Shown here: positions 17,225 through 25,800 of the stretch, piece by piece | Layout of the letters: the number at the start of each line of letters is the position of its first letter | How positions within the stretch are numbered: position 1 is the first letter of the stretch | The notes under the pieces: generated by a model | What the model was told of the DNA's origin: nothing | Seen by the model: the letters and a program-made list of their open reading frames with translations, nothing else | The model's database searches: none | NCBI RefSeq assembly: GCF_016862075.1 | Contig: NZ_BOMG01000042.1 | Coordinates: forward strand, 339,850 to 403,849 | Reading direction: 5' to 3' | Source: Actinoplanes couchii | Lineage (GTDB): Bacteria > Actinomycetota > Actinomycetes > Mycobacteriales > Micromonosporaceae | Length of the DNA stretch: 64,000 nucleotides | Translations under genes and position numbers: made by a program

Positions 17225-20167
17225 TCAGTTCTTCTTGGCCGGCTTATCTACCGTGGCCTCCCCGGCCTTGCCCTTGACCGTCCACTCGATGAAGGGCTTG
17301 CCGTCGGGTGTGGCGGTAATCGGTGCGACCAGTGAGGTCAGGACGACGATATCGGCGGGATCGAGGATGCCGGTGTGAGCGGCTTCCACCGGCTCGGTGG
17401 TTACATAGACCAGGAGAGCGCCGCGGTGGCCGCGAGGGTGACGCCACTGGTTGGCAGCGGGGTCATCGATCCTGGTGTCTTTGCCGGAGATGCGTTCCAG
17501 TGCATCGCGGTGTTTCGGGTCGCTACCGGGAAAGTCGTAGCGGGTCAAGCGGCGTTTGCGGGTGATGATCTGCCGTTCACCGAGGTCCGGGAGTTGACAG
17601 TTCACGCCATTGGTCAGGATCGGCCAGACCACCAGCATGTCTTCGATCTGCCCTCGTTTGACTTTGTCACGGTAGAAGTTGATGACGGGATCGACAACCT
17701 CGTGGGCGTCGGTATGCCAGCACAACGCCGTCAGAGCATTAATGAAGGTGTCACCGTCGACTATCCCGACTCGTGCCGTGAAGTACGACCGGTGCTCTAG
17801 CTCGTGTCGGCTTCGAGCCGACACGAACTTCGCTTCCGTTTGCGCGGCGGTGAGGATCGGGAGCAACGCATCGTAGTTTGCTCGACGGCCGGGTTCCTTG
17901 TCTGCCGGGCCGTAATAGTCCTTGAGACGGCCGGAGTCGCCCATCGTGTTGACGACTGCGTTGAACATCTTGTTCGGGGCGGTGGGTCGAAGATACGGAA
18001 GGTGCTGGCTGACGATCGGCGGTACCTGCCACGGTTCGAGGATGTCCTCATATTCGCGGAGTCTCTCGCGGAAGGCCATCTCGTCCCGCATGAGTCCCTC
18101 GAACGCCTCGTACAGGTCCATGCGCTGTTTAGCATCGGCAGGGTCGCGCCGGATGAACAACCTGACCAGATCGCGGTAGCCGGGGCGGAAGCCGAACCAA
18201 CGGCCCGCCTGCATCATGGTGTCGCCTTGTAGTGCCTTGCGGGTATAGAAGGAGACAGTCAGTCCCTCGACGGTGAAGCCACGGCTGAGTTTCGCTCCGC
18301 CGATTAGGATCCGCCATACTTTGTCCCGGTCGAAGTCGAGCGCGTACTGCTCGGCCTCGGCGTCGCTGTTCACGACTATTACCGCGTCACCCACCGTGGT
18401 GATCCGGCGAAGTGCCTCCCCGAGCGGTTCGATCAGGTCCTCGAAGGAGTCCGGGACTGGGTAATCGCCGGCCCGCGCCCGGCAAACGGGTTCGAAGTCC
18501 TTGTTCCATAGATGCTGCAGCCGGTCGAGTGCGTCCGGCGAGCTGAATGACGCCTCTTTCCACACCTCGCGTACCAGCTTGGCCATCTTGCTGTGATCCG
18601 CGGTCTTAGTTGCTTCGTGGATCATCATTGTGTGGTGGCGGAAGCGCACCGAGTGGTGCTGTTCGCGGTACACCTTGATGGCTCCGGACAGCAGAAACGA
18701 GTCGACTGCGTCGCGGATCTCTTGGCGGCGCTCGCCGTCGGAGCTCGTCGAGTCGTCGTCCGGCGGAGGTCCGACCCGCCGGATGTAAGCGAGCTCATTG
18801 GACGTGGCCGGGTCGGTCTTCTTGTCCTCGCTGTTCCAATCGACGTCGTGGAAATCGGCGGCACCCATGTAGTTCGCCGGGCGGTCGAGCGCGATGACGA
18901 AGTTCTTCGGGTAGATGTCGCTGGCGTCCTCGGGATCGACGAAGAAGTTGGCGAAGGGCGTAGCCGTGTACATCACGAGCTGGGCGCGAGGCAGACGGGC
19001 GAGGAGACCGGTGATGGCCTTGTTGATCGCTGTTCGCTCCGGGCTCTTCCTAGGGTTCTTGGTGTTGATCGAGGCCAGATCCGACTCGTCGTCGATGATC
19101 AGGGCGGGAAGTTCGTTGAGGCTCTGCTTGAGTGGCGCGAGGTCGTCGGCCAGCTTCTGCAGCACCTTGTCGTTCTTCTTCACCACGACGAGGCGTACGT
19201 CGGCGGTCTTCAGATTCGCCGGGTCGTAGAACGGCTTACCGGGATCGCTGCGGTGCAACTCCATGCTGGTCAGACCGTGTTTGAGTCGCATGTAGTCGTC
19301 ATTGAGCAAGGTCAGCCGTTTGATGACTGGGTAGCCCTTGGTCTCGAAGTCTTCGCCGTGTTCCACGAAGTTCTTGTTGAGCCAGTCCTCGTCACCGGCG
19401 TAGTCGAAATCAGTCGACGCTTCGCTCTTGATGCCGCGGACCAGGTTCTCCCGGCCGACCAGCTCTCGGTCCAGGCGTCGCTGAGTCTGCGATCGCAGGA
19501 GTTCGATCGTTCCGGTCATCACGATGATGAGCCGGTAGCCGGCGTCGATCGCTTTGGCGATCACCCCGGTGAAGTTGGCGGTCTTGCCGCTCTGTACGTA
19601 ACCCACGACCAGGCCCTTGCTCTGGTACTGATGCTCGGATGCCGGGTCCGAGATACGGCCGACCACGTCGGTCGTCGCCTGGTCGAGAGCGGCCACCGAG
19701 TCGGCCGACCAGCCCCGCTTGTGGAGCAGGTAGTCACGGTAGTGAGGCCAGTAGAACGACCACTGACTCCGCCGATCCTCGTCGTACCAGGAGTTCCATT
19801 TTTCGCTGATCACTGTCGGGCGCATGACCGAGACCGGTGCGATGTGGTCGAGCCGGTCCACCACGGGCTGTGAAAGGTCGAGCAGGTCGTACATGCGGCG
19901 GCGACGTTGTACGGTCCGGGGATCTGTCGTGGCCGGTTGATCCCAGGGCGGGTTCCTTGCGAAATCCCACTCGGCCAATGTGATCGCGAGTTCGCGTACG
20001 GCCTTGTTGTCCTGCTGATTGTGCGCGTCGAGGAAGTCGAACAGTTCCTCGGTGGTAAGCGGCGCATTCTGTCCCCGTAAGCCGTTCATAGCCCCGAGCA
20101 GGGGCATCGGCCCGGACATGCGAAGGCCGCCAACCGCGAACAGGAGAGCAGAGTTCAGGTCAGTCAT
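17225..20167 (-). CDS. Z1-domain superfamily II helicase/ATPase
   Basis: A 980-residue protein with an N-terminal helical region, a RecA-like domain carrying Walker A GYVQSGKT (189-196), a DEAD-type motif DDES (359-362) and the SAT-like motif YTATPFANFF (400-409), and then the Z1 domain at about 640-800 (GGAKLSRGFTVEGLTVSFY, with GRWFGFRPGY nearby). Z1 proteins are helicases found with MORC-like ATPases and PD-(D/E)XK nucleases in prokaryotic restriction-like systems. It overlaps the end of the upstream nuclease gene by eight bases (ATGACTGA), so it is the last gene of a coupled three-gene operon. The likely role is nucleic-acid-dependent translocation or remodelling. Codon use matches its neighbours. 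Confidence 0.9.
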   Translation of the reverse strand: MTDLNSALLFAVGGLRMSGPMPLLGAMNGLRGQNAPLTTEELFDFLDAHNQQDNKAVRELAITLAEWDFARNPPWDQPATTDPRTVQRRRRMYDLLDLSQPVVDRLDHIAPVSVMRPTVISEKWNSWYDEDRRSQWSFYWPHYRDYLLHKRGWSADSVAALDQATTDVVGRISDPASEHQYQSKGLVVGYVQSGKTANFTGVIAKAIDAGYRLIIVMTGTIELLRSQTQRRLDRELVGRENLVRGIKSEASTDFDYAGDEDWLNKNFVEHGEDFETKGYPVIKRLTLLNDDYMRLKHGLTSMELHRSDPGKPFYDPANLKTADVRLVVVKKNDKVLQKLADDLAPLKQSLNELPALIIDDESDLASINTKNPRKSPERTAINKAITGLLARLPRAQLVMYTATPFANFFVDPEDASDIYPKNFVIALDRPANYMGAADFHDVDWNSEDKKTDPATSNELAYIRRVGPPPDDDSTSSDGERRQEIRDAVDSFLLSGAIKVYREQHHSVRFRHHTMMIHEATKTADHSKMAKLVREVWKEASFSSPDALDRLQHLWNKDFEPVCRARAGDYPVPDSFEDLIEPLGEALRRITTVGDAVIVVNSDAEAEQYALDFDRDKVWRILIGGAKLSRGFTVEGLTVSFYTRKALQGDTMMQAGRWFGFRPGYRDLVRLFIRRDPADAKQRMDLYEAFEGLMRDEMAFRERLREYEDILEPWQVPPIVSQHLPYLRPTAPNKMFNAVVNTMGDSGRLKDYYGPADKEPGRRANYDALLPILTAAQTEAKFVSARSRHELEHRSYFTARVGIVDGDTFINALTALCWHTDAHEVVDPVINFYRDKVKRGQIEDMLVVWPILTNGVNCQLPDLGERQIITRKRRLTRYDFPGSDPKHRDALERISGKDTRIDDPAANQWRHPRGHRGALLVYVTTEPVEAAHTGILDPADIVVLTSLVAPITATPDGKPFIEWTVKGKAGEATVDKPAKKN

Positions 20168-21143
20168 GACTTCCTCCCATGATGAAGGCGTCCGCCGGCG
20201 GTGGTGGCGTTTCCGGAGTCAGGCTCGTCAAATCGACCGTGTAGGTCGCGCCGACGATCAGTTCGGGACGTGGGCAGGCGCTTTCGATCATCTGGCGGTT
20301 GAGTGACGGGAAATCGTCGGTCACCGAGTACGCGGCGGGAATGGTTCGCAGGCGCCAAGGCTCGCGGTAGAGGGGGCGGTCTCGCTCGCGCCAGCCCGCC
20401 ATGCCGAGCGCCTGATCCAGGGAAGGAGCGGAGGGGCCCGCTGCGTCCTGCACGTCGTCGACCAACTGTGCCAGGCTACGGCCGCTGACGCTGGTTGCTG
20501 GGGTGAGTTGCACGGAGATCAACCACAACGGTGCGCCCGGAACGGGGGCGAGCTGGTCCAGGCCGCTGATGGTGTGCTTGCGGCGTTCGGTACGGGTGGT
20601 CTTGATCTCGCAGGTGAAATCGGCGAAGACGAAGTCGTGCTCGTTCGCGGCATACCCTTTCCATGCCTCGACGGCGGCAGCCGGACCGAGTTGCCGGATG
20701 CATGCCTCCAGGAAGATCATCTCGCCGTAGAGACCAGCCTGCTTCTCGGCGGACAGAGCGCCGACCCGTGCCAGCAACTCGCCGAGAGTGGACAGCGCGG
20801 CGTGTACGGCAGCCGGGAACGACAGGCCGTCCTGCTGGATCAGGTCGGCGATGTCGCTGACCAGGAGGTATGCCTCGTATTCGTTGTCGGTGTATCGCAC
20901 CACGATCTCAGCCCAGGGTGTGCTGGCGTCGTCGACGATGCCGGTCCGGACGTTCTCGTACTGGCCGGTGTCGGGAGCGTCAGCGCCGTCATGCGGTGTG
21001 CGTAGCGCGATCTCGTGCAACAGCGGGTCGAACTCGATCCGGCACGCTGGCTCGCCGGGAATCGCGATGGTTGCCGGAACGCCGGTCAGGTAGTCGCCGA
21101 GCCCGTCGCGGGAGAGGTGCCGGTCGCGGGCCGTGACGGTCAT
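20160..21143 (-). CDS. PD-(D/E)XK motif nuclease (DUF4420-like)
   Basis: A 327-residue protein with a restriction-endonuclease-fold core: Glu141 in LYGEMIFLEA, Asp170 in NEHDFVFADF, and Glu179-Ile-Lys181 in CEIKTTRTERRKH form the D-(E)xK metal site. The N-terminal 130 residues are the DUF4420 region. The true start is the ATG at 21143, which overlaps the MORC gene stop as ATGA; a longer frame to 21239 runs over that gene and is not credible. It is the middle gene of the MORC-nuclease-Z1 operon and probably supplies the DNA-cutting activity of the system. Confidence 0.87.
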   Translation of the reverse strand: MTVTARDRHLSRDGLGDYLTGVPATIAIPGEPACRIEFDPLLHEIALRTPHDGADAPDTGQYENVRTGIVDDASTPWAEIVVRYTDNEYEAYLLVSDIADLIQQDGLSFPAAVHAALSTLGELLARVGALSAEKQAGLYGEMIFLEACIRQLGPAAAVEAWKGYAANEHDFVFADFTCEIKTTRTERRKHTISGLDQLAPVPGAPLWLISVQLTPATSVSGRSLAQLVDDVQDAAGPSAPSLDQALGMAGWRERDRPLYREPWRLRTIPAAYSVTDDFPSLNRQMIESACPRPELIVGATYTVDLTSLTPETPPPPADAFIMGGSHD

Positions 21144-22666
21144 CGGGATCCGTTGTCGCGGTACTGGGACTCGGCCCGGATGGCGGCGGATAGAACCGCC
21201 GACCACATCTCCAGGAGGTCCTTGTCCCGCGGCCCCCATACGCTGCCCTTGAAGTGGTCCTCGGTCAGCAGGAACATCAGCGTCTTCACCAGCGGCGCGT
21301 CGCTCATCCCGGTGTTCCCGCCGTTCAGTGCCGTCCGGTAGTGCTTGTTAAGGTTTATCACCCGCTCCACGCGGTCGAGTTCGAAGAACTTCTCTGTGGC
21401 CATCGCCTTCCAGCGGATCTCGACCGGCCCTTCCTCGGTGCGCAGCGGCACCTCGGCGCGGATGACGCGCCGGACGTCCTCGTGCAGGCCCTTGGACGGC
21501 TCGGCGATCGGCCGGCGGCGGTGGTGTCGGCGCCGGGACTCGGTGAGGACCGACTCGGCATGCGTCAGATAGTCGGTGAAGGTGGTCTGTTCGCCGTTAT
21601 GAGCGGCTGCCGCGTGTACGAGGGCCGCCTGAAACTCGTGGGTGAACAGGACTCCACTCTTCTCCGGGTTTAGCCGGACCAGGTCGGATACTGCGGCAAA
21701 ATCGTCGATCATCACCCGTGCCAGGGCGCGGTCCTTGCCGCTGGCGGTCACGTGGTTCCAGCCGCCCGCCTGAAGCAGACGATCATTGCGATAGAGGAAG
21801 AAGCCCTGGAACTCGGCGCCCTCCCGGCCGTAGAGACGAAACTCGGGACCGCTCAACTTCGGAGGGAGGATGTAGCAGGACAGTTCCACGGCACGTTGCC
21901 CGACAACGGCGGTCAACTTCCTCGGGTAACCGTCGACGGCGGTGGCACGATGCCCGAACGGGTCGATCGGTGTGATCGGCTCCGGGATGCCGGCCCGCCC
22001 CCGTAGGAGGTCGAACACTTCCAGATCGATCCGTAGTCGGCGATCGTCGAGCAATCGGTGGTAGACCAGGCCCAGGTGCAGGCGAAGGCGGGTCTTGGTC
22101 TCCTCCAACCAGTGGGTGAGCCCGGCGTGTGAGGTCTGCGGAAATCTGGTGTCGGTCCAGTGCACGAGGGTTCCGGTGGTGCCGCTGATGCGTTCCAGCA
22201 GCACATCGAGTTCGTGCCGGACCGTGCCGGGGGCGATCACGTCGCAGCCGTAGTCCCGCTGCACGTCGTTGCGGCGGAGCCTGCGGCAGTGTGTCTCCCC
22301 GGATGCCGGGCGGGTGGTCAGGGTCAGCGTGTCGGCGTGGCTGAACGACGCCGCCTTCAGTCCGATGCCGAAGTGACCCTGATCGCGGTCGCTGTATGCG
22401 CGTTGTCGGCCGAGGCGCATCGCCTCGTCCGCCTGCGGGCCGTCCAGCCCTTGGCCGTCATCGACGATACGCAGGCCGACGGGTTGCCCGTGGTCGGTGT
22501 CGAAGCGGACCAGAACCCGGCTTGCGCCCGCGTCGATGCTGTTGTCGATGAGGTCCGCGATGGCCGATTCCACGGTGTGGTGGGTGCCCAGGCTCTTCAC
22601 GACACCGGGATCCGGCTCGAGGATCTTCCGTTCCAGGACATCGTCCCCGATGTGAATCGGACTCAC
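21140..22666 (-). CDS. MORC-like GHKL (HATPase) ATP-binding protein
   Basis: A 508-residue protein of the GHKL ATPase class. N-box Glu34...Asp41-Asn42 in ESAIADLIDNSIDAGA, the ATP-lid glycine motif DDGQGLDG (69-76) and GHFGIGLKAASFS (98-110) are intact, so ATP binding and dimer clamping are expected. Two S5-like and helical regions follow, with a basic stretch RRRHHRRRP-like near residue 420. The start is the GTG at 22666 (VSPIHIGDD); upstream codons are Arg/Pro-rich noise. It heads the operon and overlaps the nuclease gene by ATGA. In prokaryotes MORC-like proteins occur with Z1 helicases in methylase-containing systems; here no methylase is adjacent. Confidence 0.86.
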   Translation of the reverse strand: MSPIHIGDDVLERKILEPDPGVVKSLGTHHTVESAIADLIDNSIDAGASRVLVRFDTDHGQPVGLRIVDDGQGLDGPQADEAMRLGRQRAYSDRDQGHFGIGLKAASFSHADTLTLTTRPASGETHCRRLRRNDVQRDYGCDVIAPGTVRHELDVLLERISGTTGTLVHWTDTRFPQTSHAGLTHWLEETKTRLRLHLGLVYHRLLDDRRLRIDLEVFDLLRGRAGIPEPITPIDPFGHRATAVDGYPRKLTAVVGQRAVELSCYILPPKLSGPEFRLYGREGAEFQGFFLYRNDRLLQAGGWNHVTASGKDRALARVMIDDFAAVSDLVRLNPEKSGVLFTHEFQAALVHAAAAHNGEQTTFTDYLTHAESVLTESRRRHHRRRPIAEPSKGLHEDVRRVIRAEVPLRTEEGPVEIRWKAMATEKFFELDRVERVINLNKHYRTALNGGNTGMSDAPLVKTLMFLLTEDHFKGSVWGPRDKDLLEMWSAVLSAAIRAESQYRDNGSR

Positions 22667-22813
22667 GAAAAAGACTGTAGGTGCAGGCCCCTGACGCAGG
22701 CCCCAGTTGGCGAAATCAGCGGCCGGGCAACACCGATATCGCTTCGGCGACCTCCGAGTTGGGTCACGCTGGGTGAGTCTGTCGTGCCGGTCGGGTCGGC
22801 GAGAGGAATCGGC
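22667..22813. promoter_or_regulatory. Divergent promoter region of the defence-like module
   Basis: A 147-base gap between the MORC-like GTG and the giant helicase GTG, the only non-coding segment inside 17.2-28.7 kb. It must hold promoters for both directions. I see no clear dyad or consensus -10/-35 that I would assign. The helicase start has AGAGGA seven bases upstream. Confidence 0.5.
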
Positions 22814-25800
22814 GTGAACAGTGACGTCTTCGAGCCGGTGAAGCTGGAAGCCCACTGGCTGAAGGTGCAACTACACCTACAGCCCGCTATCAACCTGGCG
22901 CTTGTTCACAACCGGGTTCCACCGGTGAGGCGGCTGAGGATCGACAACCGGGGACCGGATGCGATCGAAGGGCTCGAAGTGAGTCTGGCGATCGACGGCC
23001 CGGACGGAGCGCTCTGCGAGCCCTGGCGCGACGGCGTTCCCACGATGCGTGGATGGAAGACCTGGGGTGACTTCACCTCCTTCGGGCCGGACGTTGCTGT
23101 GCTCCGCGGCACGAACGAGGCCTTCCCAGTCGAATACCGGCTCACCGTCGCACGCCGGGGGCATCCGGATCTCCTGGCATCGATACCGTCTCTAGTCCTC
23201 GCCCACGACGAGTGGTTCAACAGTCCGCTGCTGTTCGACACGCTGGCTGCCTTCGTGCAGCCCAACACGGCCGCGGTCGACGCGGTTCTCCGCACCGCGG
23301 CGCAGATCATGGTCGACACCACCGGCTCGGGCTCGATGGACGGGTATCAGAGTGGGCCTGGCCGGGCCGCCAACATCGCGGGCGCGATCTACGAAGCGCT
23401 CCGGCAATCGGGAATCCACTACCGACAGTCAGCCGCCTCGTTCGAGAAAAGCGGCCAGAAGATCCGGACCACGGCAGCAGTCCTGGAAGGCCGTCTGGGT
23501 AACTGTGTCGACCTCTCCGTCACGTACGCCGCCTGCCTCGAACAGGCAGGTCTGCGGCCGCTGATATGGCTGCTCGACGGTCATGCGATTGCCGGCTTCC
23601 TGACGGTCGAGGGCCATCTGCCGACGGCCGTGATAACCGAGGCCAATCTACTCATCTCGATGGTCGAATCCGGCCGGGCCGTTCCGGTCGAGCTGACCGC
23701 GGTCGGGCCCGGGACGAACTCGCTGGATTTTCCGGCGGCGGTGCAGGCCGGCCTCGGACACTTCCGTGACGGTCGATCCGCATTACATGGTGTCGTCGAC
23801 ATCCATCAGGCCCATCGCAACGGGGTGCGTCCCCTACCGTCCCGGGAATCGATGTCATCACCGCAGATACCGGAGGCCGGCGCCGTCCCATCCGGCCAGG
23901 GGTCGATCGAACTCCCGCCCGGTGCCGCCCGTGTGTGGGTCGAGGACCGCGCCGCCGATGAGGAGTTGCCTGAGGAACAGGACGACTCTCCGCTGCGTAT
24001 CCAGCAGTGGAAGAGGGCACTGCTCGACCTCAGCCTCCGCAACCCGCTACTGAGTCTGCCGACACGGGGCAAAGGACTCGGGCTGCACGTCGCTGCGGGA
24101 GGTCTGGCTCTGCTCGACGACCTCATCCACGCCGGCAAACGCCTGGAGGTCGTGCCGCAGGACCAGATCAGTCACCTCGATGAACTGGCCGGTGCGCGGC
24201 GTGCGATGAATCTCGATGCAGATGTGGTCACCCAGTTGCTCCGAGACGATCACCGGATCTTCGGCGCAGTGGACGAGAAACGCTATCGCACCGTCATGCG
24301 CGGACTCCAGCGTGACGCCCGCACGATGGAACAGGAGACCGGTGGCAACTATCTCTATCTGACCATCGGCACCCTGGTTCACCCCAAGGCCAGGGGAGGC
24401 GAGGCCCACGCACCACTGTTCCTTCTGCCGGTTCGGATCGAGGGCGGTACCGGCCGTCTTGCGTACCACCTCGTCGTCGACGGCTCACAGGTGGCGTCGG
24501 CGAATCAGTGCCTGGTCGAATGGCTGCGGGTCCGGCACGGTGTGCAGATCGCCGAGCTGGAGCGCCCGATTCGCGACGAACACGGGCTGGACATCCCGAA
24601 GACGCTGGCGGCGATCCGGGAGCACCTGGTCCTGAACCGCCTGAACTATCGCATCGACGAGATCGCCAGCCTGCGCCTGCTGCAGTTCTCCACAGTCCAG
24701 CTCTGGCGCGACCTTCGAGACCACTGGCCGGTCTTCATGGCCAACCCGGTCGTCCGTCACCTGGTGGAGTCGACCGGAGCGACCTTCGACGACCCTCTCG
24801 GCGACCCGGCCGACCTCACCGTCGACGAGAGCCGCCTGCACCTCCCGATCCCGGCCGACGGATCACAGATGCAGGCCATCGTCACGGCCGAGCGCGGCTA
24901 CTCGTTCGTGCTCGAAGGACCTCCTGGCACGGGCAAGTCCCAGACGATCACCAACCTCATCGCCACCGCTATCACCCGCGGCCGGTCGGTGCTGTTCGTG
25001 GCGGAGAAGCAGGCTGCCCTGGAGGTAGTCAAGAGCCGGCTCGCGTCAATCGGGCTTGCCCCATTCACGCTCGACCTGCACGGTCGGACGCAGTCGATGA
25101 ATGCGATCCGCGAGCAGCTGTATCAGTCGTTGGAGCAGGCCGACCGCGGTGACGCGACCACCTGGACCGCAGTGGAATCCGCCTACCGGGCCAAACTGTC
25201 GGCGCTTGCCCGATATCCGGAGCGGCTCCATACCCGGAGCAGCGCGGGCTGGACGGCGTGGTCCGCGTTCGAGGCAGTCCTCGTATACGGCGAAGGCCCC
25301 ACCGCGGTGATCCCGGCCGGATTCCTGGACGTGGCCGCACCGGATCGCGAACGGGTTGAGCGCAACCTCGAGGATTTCGTCGCTGTGGCACAGTCGACCC
25401 AGTTGCGGTACGGCCATCCGTGGGCCTTGAGTGGTCTGCGTGGCGTCGACGGTCTCGACCAGACTGCATTGCACACGATTGCCGGCGACTTGGAGAAGGC
25501 CCGCGCTCATGTGATGAGCCGTCCGGAACTCGCTGCCTGCATCAAGCGTCTCGCCGAGCCCGGCGCGCTCACCACATTCCAACCGGCCGCCCGGCTCACG
25601 GCGGCGGGCCGGCTGCCGGACCGCGTGGCGACCCAGCGAGCGCGCGAGCCCGGCTGGGATGGTCAGGTCGCTCAGCTGGGAGCGGATCTGCAGCAGTTCC
25701 GCCGGGATCACGAGGACGAGTTGCGGGACTTCCAGCTCGGCCTGTTGTCGGCGCCTGAGCTCACCGAGTGGCTGGACGAGGCTCATCGCGCGGCCAAGCG

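Noticed and set aside
22160..22813. Upstream extension of the giant helicase frame by 218 codons
   Set aside because: It would overlap the MORC-like gene on the other strand. The GTG at 22814 has a good ribosome site and begins the homologous region.
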